NCBI RefSeq assembly: GCF_051124815.1
Contig: NZ_CP118489.1
Coordinates: 186,001 to 250,000, forward strand
From: Azospirillum sp051124815
GTDB lineage: Bacteria; Pseudomonadota; Alphaproteobacteria; Azospirillales; Azospirillaceae
Length of the DNA: 64,000 nucleotides
Direction of reading: 5' to 3'
Positions 25,770-34,012 of the stretch are shown here, one piece after another. The notes beneath the pieces are model-generated. The model had not been told where the DNA came from and did no database searches. It saw only the letters and a list, made by a program, of their open reading frames with translations. The stretch's first letter is position 1. Each line of letters begins with the position of its first letter. The position numbers and the translations under genes were made by a program.

Positions 25770-28118
25770 ATGACCGATCCAAACCACACCGGTTCCCCCC
25801 ACAATGGCACCATACCCCGCACCGCCCAGCGGATGCTGACGTCCGGACGGCTGGCCCGCCGCTTCGCGTTGGTGTCGCTGGCGCTGGGCGTGCTGATCGC
25901 CATCCTGATCGGCGCCAGCCTGTATCTGGTGTCGAGCCGCCATCTGGCACGCCAGCATCACGCCAATGTGGAGGCGAACGCCAGCCTCGCCGCCCGCCAG
26001 ACCGAAGGGCTGCTGTCCACGCTGGTGACGACGGTGCGCGAACTGGCGGACAACAGCGTGCTCGCCACGGCACTGGTCGATTCGGCGGGGAAGGAAACCT
26101 ACCTGATCCCCTTCCTGCGCAGCTTCAACCACATCGCCAGCGTGCCGGTGGCGCTGGTCTTCACCGACTTCGAAGGGGAGCCGATCGCCGACAACGGGCG
26201 GCATGCCGCCCCGCTGGCCATCGCGCCGGCCGACATGGCCTGGCTGCGCGCCGCAATCGCCGCCGGCAAGCCCGCCGCCCGGGTGGTGCAGCAGGGCGAT
26301 ACCCAGTTCCTGCTGGCGGCGGAGATGCTGATCTATTCCCGCACCGCCTCGCCGGAGGGCGCGCTGCTCTACAAGGTGCCGCTCGACTCCCTGGTCCTGC
26401 ATCCGGAGGCGGAGCTTCTCCACGGCACTGCGCCGCCCCCGCCGGTGCCGTCCGACAGGATGGCGGTAACGGTGCCGCTGACGGTGCCCGACCGGCTGGC
26501 GAAGCTGGGGTTGAAGCTGCGGCTGGAGGCGCCGGAAACGCCGACCACCGCGCTTCTGTCCTGGATGCTGCCCGCCTATGGTCTGGTGGCCGTGCTTGCC
26601 CTGCTGGCGATCTATATCGGCAGCCGCGCCGTCGGCAACCACATGACCCGCTCATTGCGCGAGCTGGAACGGCTGGCCGGCGCCATCGCCACCGACGGTT
26701 TCACCGGGCAGCGCGCCCGGGTGCGCGGCAACGACGAGGTTTCGGCCCTGGCGCGCGGCTTCAACGCCATGCTCGACCACATCGCGGCGATCCAGCGCGA
26801 GCGCGAGATGCGCGCGGCGGAGGAGATTACCATCCAACGCACCCTCGCCGAGCGCGCCGAACAGGCCCGCGCCGAGGCCGAAAGCGCCCGCAACGAGGAG
26901 GAGCGCTCGCGCCAGGAGGCGGTGATGGCGCTGATGGTGGCGGAGCGCGCCAACGCCGCCAAGACGCATTTCCTGGCGGCGGCCAGCCACGACCTGCGCC
27001 AGCCGGTGCAATCGCTGGTCCTGCTGACCTCCGCCCTGGCGATCCGGCTGGGCGACCATCCGGCGGCATCGCTGGTCGGCAGCATCGAGGCGTCGATGGA
27101 CGCGCTGTGCCGCCTGCTCGACGCCATCCTGGACATCTCCAAGCTGGATGCCGGCACGGTGTCCCCCAACATCCAGGCGGTGTCGCTCGGCACCATCTTT
27201 GCCCGGCTGGAAGGCGAATACCGGCTGCGCGCCGCGGAGAAGGGCGTCGCCTTCCGCAGCGTCCCCACCAACGTGACGCTGAACGCCGACCCGGCGCTGC
27301 TGGAGCGGATCATCCGCAATCTGGTGGAGAACGCGCTGCGCTACACCGACCACGGCCGCATCCTGCTGGGCTGCCGCCATCGTCCGGGCGCCCTGCGCAT
27401 CCAGGTCTACGACACCGGCATCGGCATCCCGCCCGAGCATCTGGAGCGGATCTTCCACGAATTCTACCAGATCTCCAATCCCACCCGCGACCGCGGCAAG
27501 GGGCTGGGGCTGGGTCTGGCCATCGTCGACCGGCTGGCGCGGCTGCTGGGCTATCGGGTGCATGTCGCGTCCTGGCCGAACAAGGGGTCCTGCTTCACGC
27601 TGGACATTCCCACCTCCGCCCTGCCGGCGGTCGAGGCGGTGTCCGGGGCGCCCGATGCGGAACAGGCGCCGGAGCCCGGACGCGGCACCGCCCTGGTCAT
27701 CGACGACGACCCGCTGGTGCGCGAGGGGCTGACCCTGCTGATCGAGGATTTCGGCTGGCGCGCGACCGCGGCGGACAGCGCCGCCGATGCGCTCCGCCTG
27801 CTGCGGGACCAGCCGCGCCCGCCCGATCTGGTGATCGCCGATTACCGGCTGGAAGCGGGCGCCACCGGGCTGGAGGCCATCCAGGCGGTCGAAGCCGCCC
27901 TGCGGGAACGGGGGTTCCCGGCCCCGGCCAGCGTCGTGCTGACCGGCGACACCGCGCCCGAGCGCATCGCCGATGCGGAGGCCAGCGGCTACCGCATCCT
28001 GCACAAGCCGATCGCCGCCAAGGAGGTCGCGCAGCTGTTGAGCGATTCCCTGCTCGACCCGCCGGCCGAACGACGAGAGACCGGCGACCGGCGCGATTCG
28101 ACCATCCTGCAGGACTGA
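25770..28118 (+). CDS. Hybrid sensor histidine kinase/response regulator
   Basis: 782 residues. Two membrane segments (about 37-58 and 265-285) flank a periplasmic sensor domain. Then come a HAMP domain (SLRELERLAGAIATDGF), a coiled coil, and the kinase core with H-box FLAAASHDLRQPVQSL, N-box RNLVENALRYTDHG and G-boxes DTGIGIP and GKGLGLGLAIVDRL. A C-terminal receiver has VIDDDP and the acceptor Asp in VIADYRLE. The ATG at 25770 is used; a TTG at 25758 would overlap the binding-protein gene. No separate output regulator is adjacent. Most likely it signals ligand binding by the upstream protein. Confidence 0.9.
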   Translation: MTDPNHTGSPHNGTIPRTAQRMLTSGRLARRFALVSLALGVLIAILIGASLYLVSSRHLARQHHANVEANASLAARQTEGLLSTLVTTVRELADNSVLATALVDSAGKETYLIPFLRSFNHIASVPVALVFTDFEGEPIADNGRHAAPLAIAPADMAWLRAAIAAGKPAARVVQQGDTQFLLAAEMLIYSRTASPEGALLYKVPLDSLVLHPEAELLHGTAPPPPVPSDRMAVTVPLTVPDRLAKLGLKLRLEAPETPTTALLSWMLPAYGLVAVLALLAIYIGSRAVGNHMTRSLRELERLAGAIATDGFTGQRARVRGNDEVSALARGFNAMLDHIAAIQREREMRAAEEITIQRTLAERAEQARAEAESARNEEERSRQEAVMALMVAERANAAKTHFLAAASHDLRQPVQSLVLLTSALAIRLGDHPAASLVGSIEASMDALCRLLDAILDISKLDAGTVSPNIQAVSLGTIFARLEGEYRLRAAEKGVAFRSVPTNVTLNADPALLERIIRNLVENALRYTDHGRILLGCRHRPGALRIQVYDTGIGIPPEHLERIFHEFYQISNPTRDRGKGLGLGLAIVDRLARLLGYRVHVASWPNKGSCFTLDIPTSALPAVEAVSGAPDAEQAPEPGRGTALVIDDDPLVREGLTLLIEDFGWRATAADSAADALRLLRDQPRPPDLVIADYRLEAGATGLEAIQAVEAALRERGFPAPASVVLTGDTAPERIADAEASGYRILHKPIAAKEVAQLLSDSLLDPPAERRETGDRRDSTILQD

Positions 28119-28141
28119 TCGCGCTGGTCCGCCGGCGGGTT

Positions 28142-28387
28142 TCAGCCGCGGCTGTATTGACCGGCCGCGTCCACCTGCTGGGCCAGCCGTTCGATGATGC
28201 GCACCGCCATCTGATGCCGGCTGCCGGGTGGGGGCACTTCCTGCCGCTGATGTGCCGCCGCCGCATCCTCGAGCACGCCCCGCGCCTCATCGGCCGTGAA
28301 CAGGCCTTTTTCCACCATCGCAATCACCAACGATTCACAAACCGAAAGAGCGGCCAGCCCTGCCGCCTCTTCCTCCGCCGTCATCAT
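28142..28387 (-). CDS. Small conserved hypothetical protein
   Basis: 81 residues, starting MMTAEEEAAGLAALSVCESL and ending in QQVDAAGQYSRG. It is mostly helical: ALSVCESLVIAMVEKGLFTA, then DEARGVLEDAAAAHQ. I recognise this kind of acidic helical protein as recurrent in Rhodospirillales, but no function is known to me. Two adjacent ATGs (28387, 28384) follow a GGGGGG run; an ATG at 28417 is also in frame. It is convergent with the kinase gene. Confidence 0.65.
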   Translation of the reverse strand: MMTAEEEAAGLAALSVCESLVIAMVEKGLFTADEARGVLEDAAAAHQRQEVPPPGSRHQMAVRIIERLAQQVDAAGQYSRG

Positions 28388-28633
28388 GCCCCCCGCTTCG
28401 TTTGTTCGCCATTTCACCGGGCCAAAACCGCCGGTAGGTCCAATTGCATAGGGAACAACACGCGGGTCGGCTGCGCGTCACAGACCGTTCGAGAAAAATA
28501 TTCGGCCGATTAACCTATGTTGTGGCCGCCTTTGCTGAAAACCCTAAACGTTCGAGACCTCGCGGAACCGGTTCAACGGCGCGCCCGTTTATCGAAACGC
28601 CAATATTAGGACAAAGAAGGCAAAGAGACGACC

Positions 28634-29458
28634 ATGACTCGCGCCCTGGCGAGCCGCGCCCTCGAACCCACTCCATTGTGGCTCAAATTGAGCAGCTACC
28701 TCGTCCTGTCGGATGAGGAAAAGATGTATCTTGCCGATCTGGAAAGGACGATCGACCGCGTGTCGCCACGCACCGATCTTCTCCAGCAGGGCGAAAGATA
28801 TCGCGACGTCCGCATCATGCGGGAGGGGTGGGCGATCCGCCACAAAGCCTTGCCCGACGGGCGGCGACAGGTCGTCAACTTCGTGTTGCCGGGCGATCTC
28901 ATCGGCATGTACTGCACCCTGTTCGAATCGGCCGACCACAGCGTCACCACCCTGACCCCGGTCGAGGTGGCGAGCTTCCCGCCGGAGCGGATCGGCGAGC
29001 TGTTCCGGTCCTTCCCGCGCCTCGCCGCCGCGCTGGCCTGGTCCGGCGCGCGGGAGGAGGCCATCGTCGCCGAACGGCTGCTCAGCCTGGGCCGGCGCAC
29101 CGCACTGGAGCGCACCGCCCATCTGATCGTCGAGCTTCTGCGCCGCCTCAGCGTCGTCAACATGGTGACCGACGGGCATTTCGTGCTGCCGGTGACGCAG
29201 GAGATCCTGGCCGACGCGCTGGGTCTCAGCATCGTCCACATCAACCGCACCCTGCGTCGGCTGCGCGACAGCGGCCTGATCGAGCTGAACGGACAGCGGA
29301 TCACCGTCAACGACGTGCGCCAGCTCGCCTCCGTCGGCCAGTTCGACGAACTCTACCTCCACCTGATCCGCGCGCCCCGCCGCCTGGAGCGCGCCTTCTC
29401 CGGCGCCCACCACCACAACGGCGCCCGGATGGACGGCGAAATCCGCTCGAAGGCGTGA
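28634..29458 (+). CDS. Crp/Fnr family transcriptional regulator
   Basis: 274 residues. An N-terminal cNMP-type domain (DLLQQGERYRDVRIMREGWA, VVNFVLPGDLIGMYCTLFES) and a C-terminal winged helix (VTQEILADALGLSIVHINRT) are clear. Recognition-helix residues SIVHINRTLRRLR match a common alphaproteobacterial subgroup. The tail beyond residue 250 is basic and His-rich. There is no Fe-S cysteine set. GAGACGACC precedes the ATG. It is divergent from the small hypothetical gene; the 246 bp between them are AT-richer and must hold its promoter. Confidence 0.88.
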   Translation: MTRALASRALEPTPLWLKLSSYLVLSDEEKMYLADLERTIDRVSPRTDLLQQGERYRDVRIMREGWAIRHKALPDGRRQVVNFVLPGDLIGMYCTLFESADHSVTTLTPVEVASFPPERIGELFRSFPRLAAALAWSGAREEAIVAERLLSLGRRTALERTAHLIVELLRRLSVVNMVTDGHFVLPVTQEILADALGLSIVHINRTLRRLRDSGLIELNGQRITVNDVRQLASVGQFDELYLHLIRAPRRLERAFSGAHHHNGARMDGEIRSKA

Positions 29459-29591
29459 CGGAAATTCGTGCGGGGTAAAGTGGGGGGCACCGCCTTCCAC
29501 CCCCCGAAATTCCCCCCGCCCCCCCCTGGCCCTGCCTGCGTCCCCGCGGCATCATCCCAATCGACCGACAGCCATGGGAAGGCCCGACGCG

Positions 29592-29948
29592 ATGAAACAG
29601 GTGATGTTCGTGGAACTCGGCATGGGGGTGGATCTGCACGGCCAGGACGTGACAAAGGCCGCCGTCCGCGCCGTTCGCAACGCCATAGAGCGCAACTCCA
29701 TGCCCGGCATGCGCGCCCTGGTCGACGGCGACACCAGCCGGATGCAGGTACGCGTCCATCTCGCCGTGCCGGCCGATGCCGACCGGCTGGACCACGAGGC
29801 GGTGAAGGCCGTCTTCCCCTATGGCGCCGTCAGCATCCACGTCACCAGCGGCGGAATGCTGGCGCCGAGCGGCATTTTCCTGGCCGACAAGAACGACCGC
29901 AACGAGCAGATCTACGTCGTCAACGCGGCGGTGGAGGTCGGGATCTGA
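29592..29948 (+). CDS. Lin0512 family protein
   Basis: 118 residues: KQVMFVELGMGVDLHGQD, then VTKAAVRAVRNAIERNSMPG, then a conserved acidic region ending NEQIYVVNAAVEVGI. This is the Lin0512 family of unknown function, which forms compact oligomeric alpha/beta domains. GGGAAGG lies 9 nt before the ATG at 29592; an in-frame ATG at 29574 is the alternative. Its stop lies 6 nt from the stop of the convergent AraC gene. Confidence 0.85.
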   Translation: MKQVMFVELGMGVDLHGQDVTKAAVRAVRNAIERNSMPGMRALVDGDTSRMQVRVHLAVPADADRLDHEAVKAVFPYGAVSIHVTSGGMLAPSGIFLADKNDRNEQIYVVNAAVEVGI

Positions 29949-29954
29949 GCCCGA

Positions 29955-31016
29955 TCAGATCCCCCGCATCTTCGCCGGTGAGGCGCCGAACCAGCGGCGG
30001 AAGGCGCGGCTGAAGGCGCTGACCTCCGAATAGCCGAGCAGGGCGCCGATGTCGGCGATTGGGACGTTGCGCTGGCGGATGTAGACCGCCGCCAGATCGC
30101 GCCGCACCCCCTCCACCAGATCGGAGAAGCTCAGCCCCTCGTCGGCCAGCCGGCGTTGCAGGGTCCAGCGGGCGATGCCCAGCCGGTCGGCGATGTCCTC
30201 GACATAGGGCGGGCCTTCCGGCAGCCGCGCCCGCACCTCCGCCTTCACCCGGTCGAGCAGCGGCGGCGTGCCGGTGCCGCGGGCGATGTCGATCAGCGTG
30301 CCGCACAGCCCGGACAGCCGCGCCATGTCGCCGCCGGGCATGCGGCGGTCGAGATGGCGGTCGCGCAGCAGGATGGCGTTGGTGCGCTGGCCGAAATGGG
30401 CGGGCGCATCGAACAGCGCCTGATGCTGGCGCCACCCCTCCGGCTTGGGATGTTCGAAATGCACCTCCTCCGGCATCCAGTCCGGGCCGAGGCAGGCGCG
30501 CACCACATTGGCGAACATGCCCATGGTCAGTTCGGCATCCTGGCGCCGCTCGACGATGCGGCCGTCGAGGATGCGGTATTCCAGCCGCAGCAGTTCGCCC
30601 TCGCGGACGAAGCGCGTCTCGGTCGCCTGCTGGTGGAAGGGAAACAGCCGGGCGAGATGGTCGAGCGCGGCCCCCAGCGTCGGCGCCGCCAGCGCGATGG
30701 AGCCGATCAGCCCCAGCATCTCCGGCTGGAACTGCCGGCCGTACAGCAGGCCGAAATTGTCGTTGCCGGTCTCCGCCGCTGCCACCTCCATCATCGCCAC
30801 ATAGGCGCGGAGGTCGAGCGCCACCGTCGGCTGGCCCAGCGCCCGCTCCTCCACGCCGGCGCGGTGGAACACTCGGTCGGGGCAGCCGCCCTGCGCGGCG
30901 ATGAAGCCGGACACCCCGGACGCGGCGGCGGCCAGGATGTTGTGTTGCACGGATCCTGTGCAGCGGCCGCCGGATCGGTCGCCGGTGTGCCCAATAGTCG
31001 GTCGGTGCGGCGTCAT
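29955..31016 (-). CDS. AraC family transcriptional regulator
   Basis: 353 residues. The N-terminal ligand-binding region is of the AraC_binding_2/OruR type (QPTVALDLRAYVAMMEVAAA; GNDNFGLLYGRQFQPEMLGL). The C-terminal tandem helix-turn-helix includes VEDIADRLGIARWTLQRRL and DIGALLGYSEVSAFSRAFRR, the latter the family signature. GAGGGGCTG lies before the ATG at 31016; the open frame runs 39 nt longer. Targets are unknown. It is divergent from no gene directly, as the HxlR gene runs the same way. Confidence 0.88.
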   Translation of the reverse strand: MTPHRPTIGHTGDRSGGRCTGSVQHNILAAAASGVSGFIAAQGGCPDRVFHRAGVEERALGQPTVALDLRAYVAMMEVAAAETGNDNFGLLYGRQFQPEMLGLIGSIALAAPTLGAALDHLARLFPFHQQATETRFVREGELLRLEYRILDGRIVERRQDAELTMGMFANVVRACLGPDWMPEEVHFEHPKPEGWRQHQALFDAPAHFGQRTNAILLRDRHLDRRMPGGDMARLSGLCGTLIDIARGTGTPPLLDRVKAEVRARLPEGPPYVEDIADRLGIARWTLQRRLADEGLSFSDLVEGVRRDLAAVYIRQRNVPIADIGALLGYSEVSAFSRAFRRWFGASPAKMRGI

Positions 31017-31144
31017 GACACAGCCCCTCGCAGCCGTTTTGCCGCAGCGCAGCAAACATCGTGCCGGAGTTCAGGCTGCCAGAATTTGTTCGCCTAGGAA
31101 ATTATACGATCGCCTTACGATCGCACAGGAGAGCGACGGGCCCG

Positions 31145-31648
31145 TCAGCCCGGCGCCTGCCGGATCGCCTCGTATGCAGCGTTCAGGCGCTGCAGGACAG
31201 ACTCCTCGCCCGACGGGCCGCCTGCCCCGCCATTCAGGTGACGTGTGCGCAATTCGCCCATCAGCGCGTCCCACAGGGGCGGGCCGCCCTCTTCGAGAAG
31301 CTGCGCGCGGATCGACAACTCTCTGGAGGCGGGCGCATGCCGCCGTCCCCAGGCGCCCATCTGGGCCAGCAACGGTACAAGCTGGATCGCCGGTTCGGTC
31401 AGGCTGTAGATCGCGCTCTGCCGGTGACGCGGATCGTCGGCCTTGGTCAGCAGGCCCGCTGCGACCAGCCGCTTGAGCCGGTCCGCCAGAACATTGGACG
31501 CGATGCCTTCCTCCGAACGGGTGAGGAGTTCGCGATAGCGGCGCCGGTCGCCGAAAATGATGTCGCGGATGACGATCAGGCTCCAGCGGTCGCCCAGGAC
31601 CTCCAGCGTCAGGTTGATCGGGCACCCCGACCGATGTGCGTCCTGCAA
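31145..31648 (-). CDS. HxlR family transcriptional regulator
   Basis: 167 residues with the HxlR winged helix: CPINLTLEVLGDRWSLIVIR at the start of the domain, FGDRRRYRELLTRSEEGIAS, and ASNVLADRLKRLVAAGLLTK. The Cys at the start is conserved in redox-sensing HxlR members. The C-terminal 50 residues form a dimerisation or ligand extension. There is no ATG in a suitable place; a TTG at 31648 follows AAGGAG by 8 nt and is used. It is divergent from a glutathione transferase gene 85 bp away, which it probably represses. Confidence 0.85.
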   Translation of the reverse strand: MQDAHRSGCPINLTLEVLGDRWSLIVIRDIIFGDRRRYRELLTRSEEGIASNVLADRLKRLVAAGLLTKADDPRHRQSAIYSLTEPAIQLVPLLAQMGAWGRRHAPASRELSIRAQLLEEGGPPLWDALMGELRTRHLNGGAGGPSGEESVLQRLNAAYEAIRQAPG

Positions 31649-31663
31649 GACCGGTCTCCTTCC

Positions 31664-31721
31664 GCTTGCAAAGTAGGATCGGTCGCGGTAGCTTTCAACT
31701 GCTTGCAAATCGCAAGCGGTT
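31664..31721. promoter_or_regulatory. Candidate HxlR operators
   Basis: GCTTGCAAA occurs twice in direct orientation (31664-31672 and 31701-31709, 37 bp apart) between the divergent HxlR and transferase genes. The second copy is half of an inverted repeat, AACtGCTTGC-aaatc-GCAAGCgGTT (31697-31721), with 10-bp arms and one mismatch. It ends 12 bp before the transferase ATG. The assignment to HxlR is inference from location. Confidence 0.5.
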
Positions 31722-31733
31722 GGAGGCGCCCCG

Positions 31734-32387
31734 ATGTCGCTGACGCTCTATGCACATCCCTTCTCGTCCTATTCCCAGAAGGTGCTGATCGCGCTCTGGG
31801 AGAACGACATTCCCTTCACCTATCGGAATCTGGAGGATCCGGGCGCCGCGGCGGAGCGGGCGGCGCTCTGGCCGCTCGGCCGCTTTCCCGTTCTGGTGGA
31901 TGACGGCCACACGGTCGTGGAATCCAGCATCATCATCGAGCATCTGGATCTCCACCATGCCGGGCCGATCCGGTTGCTGCCCGAGGATGGCGACGCCGCG
32001 CTGGAGGTCCGGCTGATGGACCGCTACTTCGACAACTACATCATGACGCCGATGCAGGCGCCGGTGTTCGAATCGCTGCGGAAGGACGCGACGCGGCTGG
32101 AGGAGGTGCAGGAGAAAACCCGCCGGGATCTCGATACGGCCTATGCTTGGCTGGAGGAGAGGCTGTCGGCCCGGCGCTGGGCGGCAGGCGAAAGCTTCAC
32201 CATGGCGGACTGCGCCGCGGCCCCGTCGCTCTTCTATGCCGACTGGGTTCACCGGATCGGCCCTGAGTTCCCGCGGCTGCGGGACTATCGCGCCCGCCTG
32301 CTGGCTCGGCCGTCCATCGCGCGCGCCGTCGACGAAGGGCGTCCTTACCGGTCCTACTTCCCGCTCGGTGCACCCGACCGCGACTGA
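31734..32387 (+). CDS. Glutathione S-transferase family protein
   Basis: 217 residues. The thioredoxin-like N-domain begins SLTLYAHPFSSYSQKVLIAL, with Ser/Tyr candidates for glutathione activation. The gamma-glutamyl contact motif is TVVESSIIIEHLD (the ES pair). The helical C-domain has the N-capping box FTMADCAAAPSLFYAD. Its GGAGGCGCC ribosome site overlaps the end of the putative operator. It is divergent from the HxlR regulator, which suggests induction by an electrophile or oxidant. Confidence 0.9.
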   Translation: MSLTLYAHPFSSYSQKVLIALWENDIPFTYRNLEDPGAAAERAALWPLGRFPVLVDDGHTVVESSIIIEHLDLHHAGPIRLLPEDGDAALEVRLMDRYFDNYIMTPMQAPVFESLRKDATRLEEVQEKTRRDLDTAYAWLEERLSARRWAAGESFTMADCAAAPSLFYADWVHRIGPEFPRLRDYRARLLARPSIARAVDEGRPYRSYFPLGAPDRD

Positions 32388-32479
32388 CCGGCGGCGAGCA
32401 CATGCCGGGGAGTACTTGGCGGCGACCTCTGGGCAGGCGATCGGTGGATAATGAAGAGATCACTGCTCAGAGCGCTCCC

Positions 32480-33127
32480 TCAGACCGCCGGCTTCATCCC
32501 GTCGCCGCCCGAAACGTCGTTCTCCCGATGGCAGTGCCGCAGCCGGAAGGCGGTCACCAGCGCCAGCACGCCGAAGGCGATCAGGTACGCCGCCACACCC
32601 CAGGCGAGCGCCAGCAGCCCCAGCGCCGGCAGCACCCACATGCTGAGCCCGAACAGGATCGACAGCACGCCGGCCACGCCCCAGGCCCATTTGCCATGGG
32701 TGCGGTCCATCCGCCACGCCCCCATCACCTCGGCGAAGCCGGTGATGACCGACCACGCCGCGATCAGGAACACCAGCGCGAACAGGCTGGCGGCCGGCCA
32801 CAGCGCGGCGACGATGCCGGCGATCAGGCTGACCACCCCCTCCAGAATGAAGGGCAGCGAGCGTTCATGGTGGCGGGAGGCGCGGATGCCGGCCAGGATG
32901 GCGAAGACGCCGTCCAGCAGCAGATAGGCGGCGAAGGTCAGCGCCAGCGTCGCCACCGTCACGCCCGGCATCAGCAGGGCCAGCACCCCCAGCAGGATCG
33001 CCGCCGCCCCGCGCAGGGCCAGCGCCCACCAGTTGCGCGCCAGCGCCCTGTTCATGCCGTGCAGACGGCCAGCGGGCTCGACCGTCGCCCGGCCGGTCCC
33101 GGTCCGATGTGCCTGATCGGTGGACAT
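32480..33127 (-). CDS. HdeD/DUF308 family membrane protein
   Basis: 215 residues with six predicted membrane helices in three internal repeats: WWALALRGAAAILLGVLALL, FILEGVVSLIAGIVAALWPA and WAWGVAGVLSILFGLSMWVL. Each repeat carries the DUF308 L-x-G-x-L pattern. HdeD is an acid-resistance membrane protein in enterics; no such role is proven for this family in general. AGGAGGCG is well placed before the ATG at 33127. The gene stands alone. Confidence 0.85.
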   Translation of the reverse strand: MSTDQAHRTGTGRATVEPAGRLHGMNRALARNWWALALRGAAAILLGVLALLMPGVTVATLALTFAAYLLLDGVFAILAGIRASRHHERSLPFILEGVVSLIAGIVAALWPAASLFALVFLIAAWSVITGFAEVMGAWRMDRTHGKWAWGVAGVLSILFGLSMWVLPALGLLALAWGVAAYLIAFGVLALVTAFRLRHCHRENDVSGGDGMKPAV

Positions 33128-33205
33128 GGAACGCCTCCTGTTGCCAGTCATGCGAAATGACAACAGAAGGCGAAGGGTTTTGTTGCCCGCTCTCCTATGG
33201 ACCGG

Positions 33206-33892
33206 TCAGTTGTTGCGGCCGAAATCCGATCCGCGCTGCGGTTCCTTGAAATAGAACATGTCGCGGTCGAAGGTGACGTCGGTGCGCGGGTTCAGCAGGG
33301 CCACCTCGGTGGTCATGCCCTGGGCGTCCAGCACCCGCCATTTGCGCAGCTGGAAGGGGTGATCCTCGAACACCAGGGTCAGGGTGCCCTTGCCGGGGTC
33401 CTTGCTTTCCAGCAGGCTGACCTCGATCACGCCGGGGGCCGTGAACACGTCGGTGACGGTCACGTCGCCCGACAGCCGGATGTTCTTGCGCAGGATGAAG
33501 TCGGCCAGCGTCGAGCCGATGGGCGCGCTCGACTGCTGGCGCATCTCGCCGTCCCAATAGAAGACGAAGCTGCCGTCGGCGACGATGAAGTCCTTCAGCG
33601 GCTTGTCATATTCCAGCCGCATCCGGCCGGGCCGCCACAGATAGAAGGTGCCGGTCGCCTGCCGCCCGTTGGGCGCCACCTGCAGGAACTTCGACTGCAG
33701 GGTGGTGATGCCGTTCAGATACTCCTCCACCTTGGCGACGACCGCCTGATCCTGCGCCGACAGCGAGACCGGGGTGGCCGGCGCGGCGATTGCGGCGGAG
33801 GGAAGCAATGCTGGCAGCGGAGCGAGGAGAGCAGCGGACAGCAGGGCGCCGGTCAGCAGAGAACGGGAAAGACGGCGAAGCACGATCTTCAT
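33206..33892 (-). CDS. lolA: Outer-membrane lipoprotein carrier protein LolA
   Basis: 228 residues. A signal peptide (about 1-37) precedes the periplasmic LolA fold that carries lipoproteins from LolCDE to the outer membrane. Typical blocks are LNGITTLQSKFLQVAPNGRQ, GTFYLWRPGRMRLEY, FIVADGSFVFYWD, and a C-terminal region ending in FYFKEPQRGSDF. The start at 33892 gives a proper signal sequence although the ribosome site is poor. In related genomes lolA often sits near ftsK and ubiH-like genes, as here. Confidence 0.93.
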   Translation of the reverse strand: MKIVLRRLSRSLLTGALLSAALLAPLPALLPSAAIAAPATPVSLSAQDQAVVAKVEEYLNGITTLQSKFLQVAPNGRQATGTFYLWRPGRMRLEYDKPLKDFIVADGSFVFYWDGEMRQQSSAPIGSTLADFILRKNIRLSGDVTVTDVFTAPGVIEVSLLESKDPGKGTLTLVFEDHPFQLRKWRVLDAQGMTTEVALLNPRTDVTFDRDMFYFKEPQRGSDFGRNN

Positions 33893-34012
33893 CCTTGGTC
33901 GGAGTGGCCCGGGATCCCTTGACCGGGCGGTAAGGCGGACATAAGGCGTCCGCCCCCCGCTGCCAAGGAGCACCAATGGCGAGACCACCGAAGTAAGGTC
34001 AGGCGGAAACCG

